Below are positions 25,919 through 35,050 of a DNA stretch of 41,069 bases, piece after piece. The stretch is from assembly GCA_013697005.1 (NCBI GenBank), contig JACCXM010000002.1, forward strand, positions 1 to 41,069. Direction: 5' to 3'. Both the position numbers and the translations under genes were made by a program. Within the stretch, counting starts at the first letter, position 1; each line of letters starts with the position of its first letter. The notes under the pieces were generated by a model. The model was not told where the DNA came from. It did no database searches and worked only from the letters and a program-made list of their open reading frames with translations. The stretch is from Chloroflexia bacterium (GTDB lineage: Bacteria > Chloroflexota > Chloroflexia > Thermomicrobiales > UBA6265).

Positions 25919-27364
25919 CTATCCGGCGGCCGCTGCGGCGAGAATCTCCTGGGTGCGAATCTCGATGTTCTCCGTGGCGAGAGCAATGCGCCGCCGCTTT
26001 GCTTCCAGCCAGAGGCGGTCTTCCGCCAACCGTTCCCGTTCCAGAGCCAGGTATTCGCGAATGGCCGTCGGCGCGGGACCACCCAGAACCATCCGTTTTT
26101 CCAGAAACCGCCGCGGCGCCAGATACGCGCCAAGCCGTTCGATCTCGATACCAAGTTCCCGGCCCGCCACGAGCAGTGCCGAAGCATCGATCATCGCCGG
26201 GGTGATTCCGCTCGCTTCCAATCCGTCCTGACGCGCGCGGTTGGCGGTCATCGCAGCGATGTCTCGCGCCGAGGACGGATCGAGTCCTTCTTCCGCCATC
26301 AGAAAATCGGCAAGGTCGCCGGATGTCACCAGCCCACTCCCGGCATTCCGCGCCAGCCAGGCCCGGTTGATTTCGATCGGCCCGCTCATGAGACGGGTGA
26401 TAGTCGCCAACACCGCGACACCGCCTGCCAGCGCCGTGCCCGCCATTTCCACCGCGTCGTCTGCCATCTCACCCACGGGCCCATAGGGAAGATTGCGCGC
26501 GATACGAGCAACCGCCGCGGCATCGTCTTCAACCCGGCGCGCCTCGGCGACGAGCCGCGCCAGCGCCACCGGTGGCCGGAAATGGGGCAGATTCGGATCG
26601 ACTGAGGCGAGAAGCTCATCGTCGAGCCGCAGTGATTGCGGGTCGGTGCGCAACCACGACATCAGCTCTACAGTGATTCGTCGCACGGGCCCGGCCGTGG
26701 CCGCGGCAATCTCGGCCACCGTGACGACGACGTCGACCGCGGCGACGGCGTCGAAGGTGCTCGCAATCGGACCCTCACTTCCGAGCAGATCGGCGGTCTC
26801 CTCCCGGTCGACAGGGAGACCGGGTCCGGCCAGCGCCCCCGCGCCGAGAGCCGACCGGTCCAGTTCGTCATAAGCGGCGTGCAGGCGCCGCGCGGCGCGC
26901 GCCAGCGGCGCCGTCACGCCAGTCAGAAAATGAGCGAAATTGGTCGGTTGCAACGCGCTGACCCCGGACCAGACCGGCATCAGGGTAAAGACGTGACTCT
27001 CGGCGAGTTCGAGCAAAACACCCCTCGCGACGTCCAGTGCACCGGCCAGCGCCAATACCCGGTCGCGCAGCACTAGCCGTTGCGCGGTCACGGCCAGATC
27101 GTGCTGGGCGCGAGCGATCCGAACGGCCCCTGCCGCACCGGGAGCAACGAGACTGTCGACCCGCTCGTCGAACGCCGCGGTCAACGAGAGCGAACCGTCG
27201 ACCTCCGTTGACTCGCCGCGCCGCGCGCCGTCGATCGCCGTCAGCAGCGAAGCGGCAATGGCATCGTCCACGATCGCGACATCGCGCAGCATGATCGCGT
27301 GCGCGGTGAGCCCGCGCCCGATCGCCGCCCACATCGCATCCCGCCAGCCGTCGCTCCCCGGCAT
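25919..27364 (-). CDS. Argininosuccinate lyase-like protein (fumarase/aspartase superfamily), divergent signature
   Basis: MPVWSGVSALQPTNFAHFLTGVTAPLARAARRLHAAYDELDRSALGAGALAGPGLPVDREETADLLG resembles ArgH LQPAQPTTFGHYLL.../SPLGAGALAGTGFPIDR; GSSxMPxKxN not recognisable. Confidence 0.75.
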   Translation of the reverse strand: MPGSDGWRDAMWAAIGRGLTAHAIMLRDVAIVDDAIAASLLTAIDGARRGESTEVDGSLSLTAAFDERVDSLVAPGAAGAVRIARAQHDLAVTAQRLVLRDRVLALAGALDVARGVLLELAESHVFTLMPVWSGVSALQPTNFAHFLTGVTAPLARAARRLHAAYDELDRSALGAGALAGPGLPVDREETADLLGSEGPIASTFDAVAAVDVVVTVAEIAAATAGPVRRITVELMSWLRTDPQSLRLDDELLASVDPNLPHFRPPVALARLVAEARRVEDDAAAVARIARNLPYGPVGEMADDAVEMAGTALAGGVAVLATITRLMSGPIEINRAWLARNAGSGLVTSGDLADFLMAEEGLDPSSARDIAAMTANRARQDGLEASGITPAMIDASALLVAGRELGIEIERLGAYLAPRRFLEKRMVLGGPAPTAIREYLALERERLAEDRLWLEAKRRRIALATENIEIRTQEILAAAAAG

Positions 27365-27571
27365 TTCCCGCTCCCGGCTGTCCGTTTCTTGCTTTGGACA
27401 CTGAGTTCCCGAACCGGCTGGAGTCTAGCAGCGGGGCTCGAGGCCCCTCGCCCAACTCCACCCCCGCTTGACCCTCTTCCCGCGCGCGGCGTAGCATCGA
27501 CCCCGCCGGGCCATGGCACATGTTGGTCCCGGCCACGCTTCGCTATTCTGCCGAAAGGTCAGTCCAGAACG

Positions 27572-28783
27572 ATGATTCCCGACCAGTTTCCGGGCCGTGG
27601 CAAGGTCGCCGCGCTCAAGACGCGACCCGAGACGGTTCTCGCTGATGTGCGCGAGCTGATGCATCTCGCCGGGTATCAGGCAGCGCTTCCCGCCGCCCAC
27701 GAGACGATCCTGAAGATCAATATCTCGTGGCAGACCTGGTATCCCGCCTGCTCGACCACACCCTGGCAACTGGAAGGTGTGATCCGCACCCTGCAAGGAG
27801 ACGGCTACGAGACACTGATCGGGGCGAATAACGGCACGGTGGTCGTCGATGCCCGCGTCGGTGAGCGGAATAACAAACACAAGTACGTCGTGGATCGCTA
27901 CGGTGTCGCCAACGTCCACCTCTACGAGCCGCACATCGAGTGGGTGCCCTACACCCCGACGAAACCGTTCCTCGTGCTCGATCGCATCTTCCCCGAGGGG
28001 GTGAAGGTTCCCAAACTCTTCTACGCTCGCAATATCATTCAGCTCCCGACTGTGAAAACCCACGTCTTCACCACGATCACCGGCGCCATGAAAAACGCCT
28101 TCGGGGGTCTGCTCAACGATCGCCGCCATCACACCCACGCCGTCATCGATGAGACGCTGGTCGATCTCCTTCAGATTCAGCAGGATATTCACTCCGGACT
28201 GTTCGCGGTCATGGACGGCACCTTTGCCGGCGACGGCGCCGGACCGCGCGCCATGCGCCCCCACGAAAAGGACATCCTGCTCGCCAGCGCCGATCAGGTC
28301 GCCATCGACGCCATCTCGGCCAAGATGCAGGGATTCAAGCCGATGGATCTCCCCTTCATCCGGATCGCGCACGAAAAGGGTCTGGGGATCGGTGAGCCCA
28401 AGGACATCGAGATCGTCGGCCATGACGTCTCGCTCGAAGACTGGAAGTTCGTCAAGGAAGATACCTTCGCCTCGAAGGGCCAATATCTGATTTACCACGG
28501 ACCCTTGAAGCGGTTCGAAAAGCAGCTCCTGCAGTCGCCGCTGGCGGGTTGGAGCTTCTTCGCCTCGAACTTCTACCACAACGTCTACTGGTACCCCGTT
28601 GTGGGACGGAAGCGGGTCAAAGACGCGCTGCAAACCAAGTGGGGCCGTCTCTTCGCGAGGTATGGGGACGGCCGCGTCGTTCTGCCAGGGCCGGAGCCGA
28701 AACCCACCGCGATTGCCGCGGGCGGCGCGGCGGGGCTCCTGGCGGCGATGGTGTTGGCGGCACGAGTGGCGCGCCGGAACTAA
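27572..28783 (+). CDS. DUF362 domain-containing protein with C-terminal hydrophobic segment
   Basis: Start ATG 27572; ILKINISWQTWYPACSTTPWQLEGVIRTLQGDGYETLIGANNGT; PTVKTHVFTTITGAMKNAFGGLLNDRRHHTH. Confidence 0.85.
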   Translation: MIPDQFPGRGKVAALKTRPETVLADVRELMHLAGYQAALPAAHETILKINISWQTWYPACSTTPWQLEGVIRTLQGDGYETLIGANNGTVVVDARVGERNNKHKYVVDRYGVANVHLYEPHIEWVPYTPTKPFLVLDRIFPEGVKVPKLFYARNIIQLPTVKTHVFTTITGAMKNAFGGLLNDRRHHTHAVIDETLVDLLQIQQDIHSGLFAVMDGTFAGDGAGPRAMRPHEKDILLASADQVAIDAISAKMQGFKPMDLPFIRIAHEKGLGIGEPKDIEIVGHDVSLEDWKFVKEDTFASKGQYLIYHGPLKRFEKQLLQSPLAGWSFFASNFYHNVYWYPVVGRKRVKDALQTKWGRLFARYGDGRVVLPGPEPKPTAIAAGGAAGLLAAMVLAARVARRN

Positions 28784-28798
28784 GGCGGCGGCCGAAGT

Positions 28799-28838
28799 CC
28801 GTGTCATTCTGAGGAACGAAGAATCTCGTCACTCTGCG
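28799..28838. repeat. Partial family A repeat (GTGTCATTCTGAGGAACGAAGAATCT)
   Basis: Matches the half-element at 17766-17791 in inverted orientation and the arms at 33945. Confidence 0.7.
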
Positions 28839-28865
28839 CCAAGAGGCGTACGCCGGAGGTAAACA

Positions 28866-29249
28866 GTGGGCGGATTGGCCGGTATCCATGAGATTCTCGG
28901 TGGATTGGTCGTCGTCGCGTTCATCATCACAGTGATTCTGGCGGCAATCGCGGCGGCGGGAAGAGACGTACCCTGGGTGCGTACGGTCTCCCTCGTCGCC
29001 GCTGGCCTCCTCGCACTGCAGTACGTCGTCGGCGTGCTGCTGATCGCTGGCGGCTCGCGCAACTCCAACGAGCATTACCTCATCGGCCTGATCGTACTGG
29101 TTCCGGTGGCCTTGCAACACTCCTCGGCGCGGCGGCTCTCGTCGCAAACGCGCGGTGTCGCACTTTTGATCTGGTCGCTGGCCGCCGCGATTCTCGCCGT
29201 CATTGCCTACATGGCCGGCATGGGTGGAGTCGGCGGCGCCGCATCGTGA
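28866..29249 (+). CDS. Small membrane protein, four predicted TM segments
   Basis: GTG start; hydrophobic segments across the full ORF; 4-nt overlap with the next CDS. Confidence 0.7.
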   Translation: MGGLAGIHEILGGLVVVAFIITVILAAIAAAGRDVPWVRTVSLVAAGLLALQYVVGVLLIAGGSRNSNEHYLIGLIVLVPVALQHSSARRLSSQTRGVALLIWSLAAAILAVIAYMAGMGGVGGAAS

Positions 29250-30211
29250 CCGGCAACGGCCCCCCGCTGTTTCGCGAGCGATTGCGCCACGGTGCGCCCC
29301 TGCTGCTCGATGCCGCGATGGGCAGCGATCTCAATCGACGCGGCCTGCCGACCACCCTCCCGCTGTGGTCGGCGTTGGGCCTGCTGGAGCGACCCGAGCT
29401 CGTCCGCCAAATCCACCTCGACAACCTCCTCGCCGGAGCCGACATCATCACCACCGACACGTTTTGCACCACCGGCAGCACCCTGCGCAAAGCCGGTCTC
29501 GATCCGGCGCGGGCGGCGGAGTTGGACACGCTGGCGGTGCGTTTGGCGCGGGAAGCGCGGACCACATCCGGGCGGCCTCATGCACTCATTGCCGGATCGA
29601 TCGCGCCGCTGGAGGACTGTTACCGGCCTACGTTCGACACCCCGCCGGAGATCGCGCTCGCCGAGCATCGCGCCCAGGCGCGCAATTTGGCGGCGGCCGG
29701 GGTCGATCTGCTCATGGTTGAAACCATGCCGACCGCGACTGAGGCGCGCATCGCGCTCCAGGCGGCGACCGAAACCGTTCTCCCCGCAACGATTGGCTTC
29801 GTCTGCGCGGCACCGGAGCAAGGTGAGCCGGTACGGTTGCTAAGCGGCGAGCCCCTGGCCGATGCCGTCGCCCTCGTCCTGCCCTTTGGACCGGCGGCGA
29901 TCTTCGTCAACTGTGCCGCTCCGGACGTTATTACCGCCGCCCTGCAGGAGCTGGCGACGCTGTCAGACGTGCAATTCGGCGCATACGCCAACGTCGGACA
30001 TGTCGACGATGAGGTCGGATGGTCGCCCGCGGGCGGGATCAGCGGCGAGGGCTACGCCGCCCACGCCCGGGACTGGCTGACGCTCGGCTCCCGCATCGTC
30101 GGCGGCTGCTGCGGCACCCACCCGGCGCATACCGCGGCCATGCGCCAGATGATCGACGCTCTCGCGTTTCCCCCTCTCCCGGCTCGATGGGAGAGGGGAG
30201 CAGCGGGGTGA
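29246..30211 (+). CDS. Homocysteine S-methyltransferase family protein
   Basis: LLLDAAMGSDLNRRG; ADIITTDTF; VETMPTATEA; NCAAPDVI; GSRIVGGCCGTHPAHTAAM. Confidence 0.93.
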   Translation: MTGNGPPLFRERLRHGAPLLLDAAMGSDLNRRGLPTTLPLWSALGLLERPELVRQIHLDNLLAGADIITTDTFCTTGSTLRKAGLDPARAAELDTLAVRLAREARTTSGRPHALIAGSIAPLEDCYRPTFDTPPEIALAEHRAQARNLAAAGVDLLMVETMPTATEARIALQAATETVLPATIGFVCAAPEQGEPVRLLSGEPLADAVALVLPFGPAAIFVNCAAPDVITAALQELATLSDVQFGAYANVGHVDDEVGWSPAGGISGEGYAAHARDWLTLGSRIVGGCCGTHPAHTAAMRQMIDALAFPPLPARWERGAAG

Positions 30212-30216
30212 GGGTT
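30169..30216. repeat. Family B palindrome, GGCTCGA loop variant, inside the 3' end of a CDS
   Basis: tccccctctcccggctcgatgggagaggggagcagcggggtgagggtt; encodes FPPLPARWERGAAG. Confidence 0.85.
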
Positions 30217-30221
30217 CTTCG

Positions 30222-31772
30222 ATGCCCGGTGATCTCCTTCTTGGCGTCGATATCGGAACCTACAGCGCCAAGGGCGTCCTCTGCGGCCCGGATGGGAACG
30301 TCCTCGCCGAGGCGACGATCGAGCACGGTCTCAGCCTGCCCCGGCCGGGCTGGGCGGAGCATGACGCCGAGACGATCTGGTGGGGCGAGTTCGTTGCCTT
30401 GACGCGCGAGCTGCTCGGACAGCGGTTCAGCGGCGAGGACATCGGCGGGATCGCGGTCAGCGCCATCGGCGCCTGCGTGCTGCCAGTCGATGTCCAGGGC
30501 CGGCCACTGCGGCAAGGCATCCTCTATGGCATCGACACCCGCGCCTCGGAGGAAATTGCCTGGCTGAACGAGCATTTCGGCGAGGCGCCGATGTTCGATC
30601 TCGGCGGCATGGCGCTCACCTCGCAAGCCATCGGACCGAAAATCCTCTGGCTGAAACGCCACGAACCCGAGGTCTACGCTGCCGCGCGCATGTTCCTGGG
30701 ATCGTCCTCGTATATGGTCTATCGTCTCACCGGCGAACACGTCATGGACTATCACACCGCGTCCTATTACAACCCACTCTTCGACCTGCGCAATCTGCGC
30801 TGGGCTCCCCAATTCGCCGGACCGATCGTCGCGCTGGAGCGGTTGCCAAGACTGCTCTGGTCAGATGAAATCGCCGGTGTGGTGAATCCGGCGGCAGCCG
30901 CGGAAACCGGTTTGCGAGTCGGCACCCCCGTCACCGCCGGCACCGTCGACGCCGCCGCCGAGGCGGTCAGCGTCGGCGTCGTCGCTCCTGGCGACATGAT
31001 GGTCATGTATGGCACCACGATGTTCTTCATCCACGTCACCGGCGACCCCGTACCCGATCCGCGCATGTGGGCGACGGCGTTCGCCCTCCCTGGCCGATAC
31101 AGCATCGACGGCGGCATGTCGACCACCGGCGCGCTGACCCGCTGGTTCCGCGACAATCTCGGCGGGGTGGAGCTGGCGGCGGAAGCCGCCGGCGGACCGA
31201 ATGCCTACGAAGCATTGGCCGAAGCGGCGGCAACGATCGCTCCCGGCGCGGACGGTCTTATCTGCTTACCGTACTTCGCCGGGGAGCGCACCCCCCTCAA
31301 CGATCCCGATGCGCGCGGAGTCTACGCCGGGCTGACGCTCTCGCACACCAAAGCGCATCTCTACCGGGCCAGTCTGGAAGGAACGGCCTATGGCGTGCGG
31401 CACAACCTGGAGACGATGACCGCCATGGGAGCACCGCCCACGCGTCTGGTCGCGGTCGGCGGCGGCGCGAAGAACCCCCTCTGGTTGCAGATCGTCTCGG
31501 ACGTCAGCGGCTTGCCGCAGGACGTTCCCGAGCGCACGATTGGCGCCTCCTACGGCGACGCCTTCATGGCCGGTCTCGCCACCGGCATCGTCTCAAGTCC
31601 GGATGCCCTCCACCGCGACTGGGTCACGTTGGCGATGCAGCTCCAGCCCAACCCCGCCCTGCGTCCCCTCTACGACGACTACTACGCGATCTATCGAAAC
31701 CTCTATGAATCGGCGAAAAACGACCTCCACGCGCTGGCCCGGCTTGGCGCGGGACGAGTAAACGCCCTCTGA
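30222..31772 (+). CDS. FGGY-family carbohydrate kinase (xylulokinase-like)
   Basis: LLGVDIGTYSAKGVLCGPDGNVLAEATIEHGLSLPRPGWAEHDAETIWW; GVVAPGDMMVMYGTTMFF; LPYFAGERTPLNDPDARG; LVAVGGGAKNPLWLQIVSDVSGLP. Confidence 0.95.
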   Translation: MPGDLLLGVDIGTYSAKGVLCGPDGNVLAEATIEHGLSLPRPGWAEHDAETIWWGEFVALTRELLGQRFSGEDIGGIAVSAIGACVLPVDVQGRPLRQGILYGIDTRASEEIAWLNEHFGEAPMFDLGGMALTSQAIGPKILWLKRHEPEVYAAARMFLGSSSYMVYRLTGEHVMDYHTASYYNPLFDLRNLRWAPQFAGPIVALERLPRLLWSDEIAGVVNPAAAAETGLRVGTPVTAGTVDAAAEAVSVGVVAPGDMMVMYGTTMFFIHVTGDPVPDPRMWATAFALPGRYSIDGGMSTTGALTRWFRDNLGGVELAAEAAGGPNAYEALAEAAATIAPGADGLICLPYFAGERTPLNDPDARGVYAGLTLSHTKAHLYRASLEGTAYGVRHNLETMTAMGAPPTRLVAVGGGAKNPLWLQIVSDVSGLPQDVPERTIGASYGDAFMAGLATGIVSSPDALHRDWVTLAMQLQPNPALRPLYDDYYAIYRNLYESAKNDLHALARLGAGRVNAL

Positions 31773-31781
31773 CCGCAACAC

Positions 31782-31846
31782 GAGCCCCTCGCCCTGCGCA
31801 CAGGGAGAGGGGTTGGGGTGAGGGTTTCTCAGGGGTTGGGGTGAAG
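31782..31846. repeat. Dispersed palindrome family B with second half-unit
   Basis: gagcccctcgccctgcgcacagggagaggggttggggtgagggtttctcaggggttggggtgaagg, just after the kinase stop. Confidence 0.9.
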
Positions 31847-31955
31847 GAAAACGTCACGCGATCAAGGTCTTCCGCGATCGGTTCGCTTTTCAGGCAGCAG
31901 CCCGTACAATGATCCCCTCATCCTCCAACCAATCGGTCCAGCCTTTGCTGCCGGT

Positions 31956-33074
31956 TTACCCGCCATGCTCGAAATTCACGTCGCCGAGCGCAGCGATGGC
32001 GCCGTCCGGGTGACCGGCGGCTCGCAACGGTGCGATGATATCGCGCTCCAGAACGGGGAGATAGCAGGCGACCAGATCGCCATTCGCGCCGCTCGGTGTC
32101 ACCGTCACGTCGCCGATGGCGGCCGGCAGGAGCAGCGATTCCGCGCGTCCGAGCGTCTCCTCGCCGCCACTCCAGGCGACCGTCACCGGTTCGCCCACGT
32201 TCGAAAGCGTCAGGAAGCGCCAGGGATGGGCCGGATCATGGTGCGGCTCGGTCAACCGCCAACGTTCTAGGGCAAAGTACGGCCCGGCGCAACCGACCGT
32301 GATCTGGTTCCCCGCCTCGCGCGCTGGTTTGTCCAGACCGTGGTTCGGCCGCGGCAGGTAATTGGTTTTCAACTCTCCGAGGGTAGCCTCGATGTTCGCT
32401 CGCCACTGCGCGTCGCTCAGGCGGTTGCCGAGGAGATCGGTCGGCATCACCGACTGCCCCAGGTCCGAGGTCTGTTGCACTTCGTAGATCAGTGTGTCCG
32501 GCCCGAACGCGTGCAAAATGCACCCCGGCACGTAGACCGTGTCTCCGGCGGCGATGGGGTAGCGGAACATCACCCGGTCATAGTCCTCGGCGAGAAACGC
32601 CTGACGCAGATCGTCGTCGGAAAATCCGGGGCGGATACCGGCCAGAATCGACGCGTCCGGCGCGGCATGCAGGATGTGCCAGGCTTCCGTCTTACCGTTC
32701 GGTTCGCCGTGAACGCGCCGCGCCGTTTCGTCGTCGGCGTGGAGGTGTATCGGCAGAAGGTGCGAGGCATCGAGGAACTTGTCCAGAATCGGGAAATGCG
32801 GGCCCCGCCACCCCTCTCCGACGATCTCGTCTGGGTGCTCGGCCACCACGTCGTGCAGGAGCCGGCCCGCAAAGGGTCCGGAGGTGATTGTGGCGCGGGT
32901 GTCCTTCTGATCGCTGATTTCCCAGGTTTCGGCGACCACTCCGTCGGGAACTCCCTGCTTGCCGAGCATCTCCGGAATGAGCCGCTCGCCAAATCGATAC
33001 GTGCGCACGTGATACGTCATGCGGATCGGAGACCACTCCATCGTTGACTCCTTGCGGGTAGCGTGCTCGCTCAT
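31956..33074 (-). CDS. Mannose-6-phosphate isomerase class I-like protein
   Basis: AETWEISDQKDTRATITSGPFAGRLLHDVV; FPILDKFLDASHLLPIHLHADDE; GKTEAWHILHA; PGCILHAFGPDTLIYEVQQTSD. Confidence 0.88.
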   Translation of the reverse strand: MSEHATRKESTMEWSPIRMTYHVRTYRFGERLIPEMLGKQGVPDGVVAETWEISDQKDTRATITSGPFAGRLLHDVVAEHPDEIVGEGWRGPHFPILDKFLDASHLLPIHLHADDETARRVHGEPNGKTEAWHILHAAPDASILAGIRPGFSDDDLRQAFLAEDYDRVMFRYPIAAGDTVYVPGCILHAFGPDTLIYEVQQTSDLGQSVMPTDLLGNRLSDAQWRANIEATLGELKTNYLPRPNHGLDKPAREAGNQITVGCAGPYFALERWRLTEPHHDPAHPWRFLTLSNVGEPVTVAWSGGEETLGRAESLLLPAAIGDVTVTPSGANGDLVACYLPVLERDIIAPLRAAGHPDGAIAALGDVNFEHGG

Positions 33075-33754
33075 TGCCGCGACACGTTTCCAATTTCCGT
33101 GCGCAAGGCGCGCATCGCCGACGCAATATGCGTGTCCGGAGCGTAAACCGCCGATCCTGTTACCAGGGTATCAGCCCCCGCCGCGATCACTTTGGCGGCG
33201 TTGCTGATCTTGATGCCACCGTCGACCTCGAGCCGGCAAGTCGGATTGACCTCGTCCAGCATCGCCCGCACCCGCCGGATGCGCTCGAGCGCGGCGGGGA
33301 TGAACGTCTGGCCGCCAAATCCTGGGTTGACGGACATGATCAGCACCTGGCGCACGATGGGCAGAACCGGCTCCAGCATAATGACCGGCGTTCCCGGATT
33401 GAGCGTGACACTCGGGATGGCGCCCGCCTCCTCGATGGCGCGCAGGGTCCGGTAGAGATGGGGATCGACCTCGACATGGACGGTAATGGTATCGGCCCCA
33501 GCCGCCGCGAAACGATCGATCCAGCGCCCCGGTTCGACGATCATCAGATGGACGTCGATCGGCAGCGTCGTCGCCGCCTGTACCGCCTCCACGACGGGAA
33601 AACCGATACTGATATTCGGTACGAACACGCCGTCCATAATATCGACGTGGATGAAATCGGCGCCCGCGGATTCGACCTCGGCAATCTGTTCGCCGAGCCG
33701 TCGGAAATCGGCCGACAAAATCGACGGCCCGATGAGAACGGGGTTGGTACCCAA
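33071..33754 (-). CDS. rpe: Ribulose-phosphate 3-epimerase
   Basis: GPSILSADFRRLGEQI; DFIHVDIMDGVFVPNISIG; DVHLMIVEP; SVNPGFGGQTFIPAALERIRRVR; LEVDGGIK; VTGSAVY. Overlaps the next CDS by 4 nt. Confidence 0.97.
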   Translation of the reverse strand: MGTNPVLIGPSILSADFRRLGEQIAEVESAGADFIHVDIMDGVFVPNISIGFPVVEAVQAATTLPIDVHLMIVEPGRWIDRFAAAGADTITVHVEVDPHLYRTLRAIEEAGAIPSVTLNPGTPVIMLEPVLPIVRQVLIMSVNPGFGGQTFIPAALERIRRVRAMLDEVNPTCRLEVDGGIKISNAAKVIAAGADTLVTGSAVYAPDTHIASAMRALRTEIGNVSRQ

Positions 33755-33878
33755 GCAGACCTTCCTTCGGACCCACGCCGACTGGCCGCCTCGCTATCGA
33801 CCACGCGATCATACCAGCGGCGCCGCGAAGTTCAGGAACCTGTGAGGGTTTTGGCGTAATGATGAGAGTCAGGGTTTC

Positions 33879-35048
33879 ATGCTGAGTGCACTGACTGGAA
33901 GAGTGAGTCCGTCTGAGCCCAAAAGTGCGCCGCCCATGCACTCGTGTCATTCCGACGAAGGAGGAACCTCCCGTAACCGACTACACGGCGCGGAAAGTCG
34001 ACAAGATTCCTCGTGCGCTCGGAATGACACCCTAGCACGTGGCATTACACTTCGTCCGCTTCGCCTGTGGGCCAGTTTGGTACTTACGCTGTTCTCCTGG
34101 TGGCTCGCCTGGTTAGGTCCGGAGCCATTTTCCGAGCACACCTTTTTCCCGCTCTGGCTGGGCTACATCCTCACCGTTGATGGGTTCACCGCGCGGCGCA
34201 CAGGAACCTCGCTCCTCGCTCGCGGCCCCGGCCGATTCGCGCTCCTGTTCCTCTTTTCTCTCCCGCTCTGGTGGCTCTTCGAGATCGCCAACCGCTACCT
34301 TGGGAACTGGCGCTACCTGCTGCCGCGTCCTTACCACCCGGTGGAGTACGGGCTATTGGCCTCACTCGCATTCTCGACCGTGATGCCGGCCATTTTCGTC
34401 ACGGCGGAACTCCTCCGCACGTTCTCGCCGCTTGCCCCTGAACGGCGCTGGCTTCGCATCGATCCGGGCAGAAAGGGACTGGCCGCGCTCGCCGTCACCG
34501 GTCTTGCCATGTTCGCGCTCTCCCTGGCCCTTCCGCGCGTTCTCTTTCCTCTCGTCTGGATCGGTCTTTTTCTCGCGCTCGATCCAATCAATGCCCTCCT
34601 GGGAAACCCCAGTATTGCCGTCCAGGTCCGTACCGGGCGTTGGGATACCGTCCTGGTGCTCTTTGCCGCGGGTCTCACCTGCGGCCTCTTCTGGGAGTTC
34701 TGGAGCGTCCTCTCCATGCCGAAGTGGGTCTACACCGTCCCGTTCGCCGCCGAGCCGCACCTGTTCGAGATGCCGATCCTCGGGTATGGCGGCTATCTGC
34801 CCTTCGCGCTCGAAGTCTTCGCCGCCTGGGCATTTCTGCAAGTATTTGATCCTGGCCGCAATGCAAACTGGCTCCGCTTCACCCAGCCCTACCAGGACTT
34901 GACACGTGAAGAGAGTGTTCCTGCAATCCACCCCGCACCCCACAAAGCCCCTCTCCCGGCTCGACCGGAGAGGGGTTGGGATGAGGGCATACCTGAGGGC
35001 TTTCCCGGACAGAATCCGCCCGGACCGCCACCGGAAGGTGGCGCCTGA
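33879..35048 (+). CDS. Multi-TM membrane protein; both coding ends overlap dispersed repeats, true start uncertain
   Basis: Hydrophobic from LWASLVLTLFSWWLAWLG onward; N-terminal ~60 aa overlap a family A repeat and C-terminal ~30 aa a family B repeat. Confidence 0.7.
   Translation: MLSALTGRVSPSEPKSAPPMHSCHSDEGGTSRNRLHGAESRQDSSCARNDTLARGITLRPLRLWASLVLTLFSWWLAWLGPEPFSEHTFFPLWLGYILTVDGFTARRTGTSLLARGPGRFALLFLFSLPLWWLFEIANRYLGNWRYLLPRPYHPVEYGLLASLAFSTVMPAIFVTAELLRTFSPLAPERRWLRIDPGRKGLAALAVTGLAMFALSLALPRVLFPLVWIGLFLALDPINALLGNPSIAVQVRTGRWDTVLVLFAAGLTCGLFWEFWSVLSMPKWVYTVPFAAEPHLFEMPILGYGGYLPFALEVFAAWAFLQVFDPGRNANWLRFTQPYQDLTREESVPAIHPAPHKAPLPARPERGWDEGIPEGFPGQNPPGPPPEGGA
33945..34032. repeat. Complete family A element with terminal inverted repeats
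   Basis: GTGTCATTCCGA ... TCGGAATGACAC, perfect 12-bp terminal inverted repeats about 88 bp end to end. Confidence 0.85.
34945..35000. repeat. Family B palindrome, GGCTCGA loop variant, inside the 3' end of a CDS
   Basis: aaagcccctctcccggctcgaccggagaggggttgggatgagggcatacctgaggg; encodes KAPLPARPERGWDEGIPEG. Confidence 0.85.
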
Positions 35049-35050
35049 TC

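Noticed and set aside
25849-26187. N-terminal extension of HflX to the ATG at 26187
   Set aside because: Would overlap the ArgH-like CDS 3' end by ~270 nt and encodes Trp/Arg-rich sequence unlike HflX.
27425-28807. 460-aa minus-strand ORF opposite the DUF362 gene
   Set aside because: Antisense artefact; the plus-strand protein has clear family motifs.
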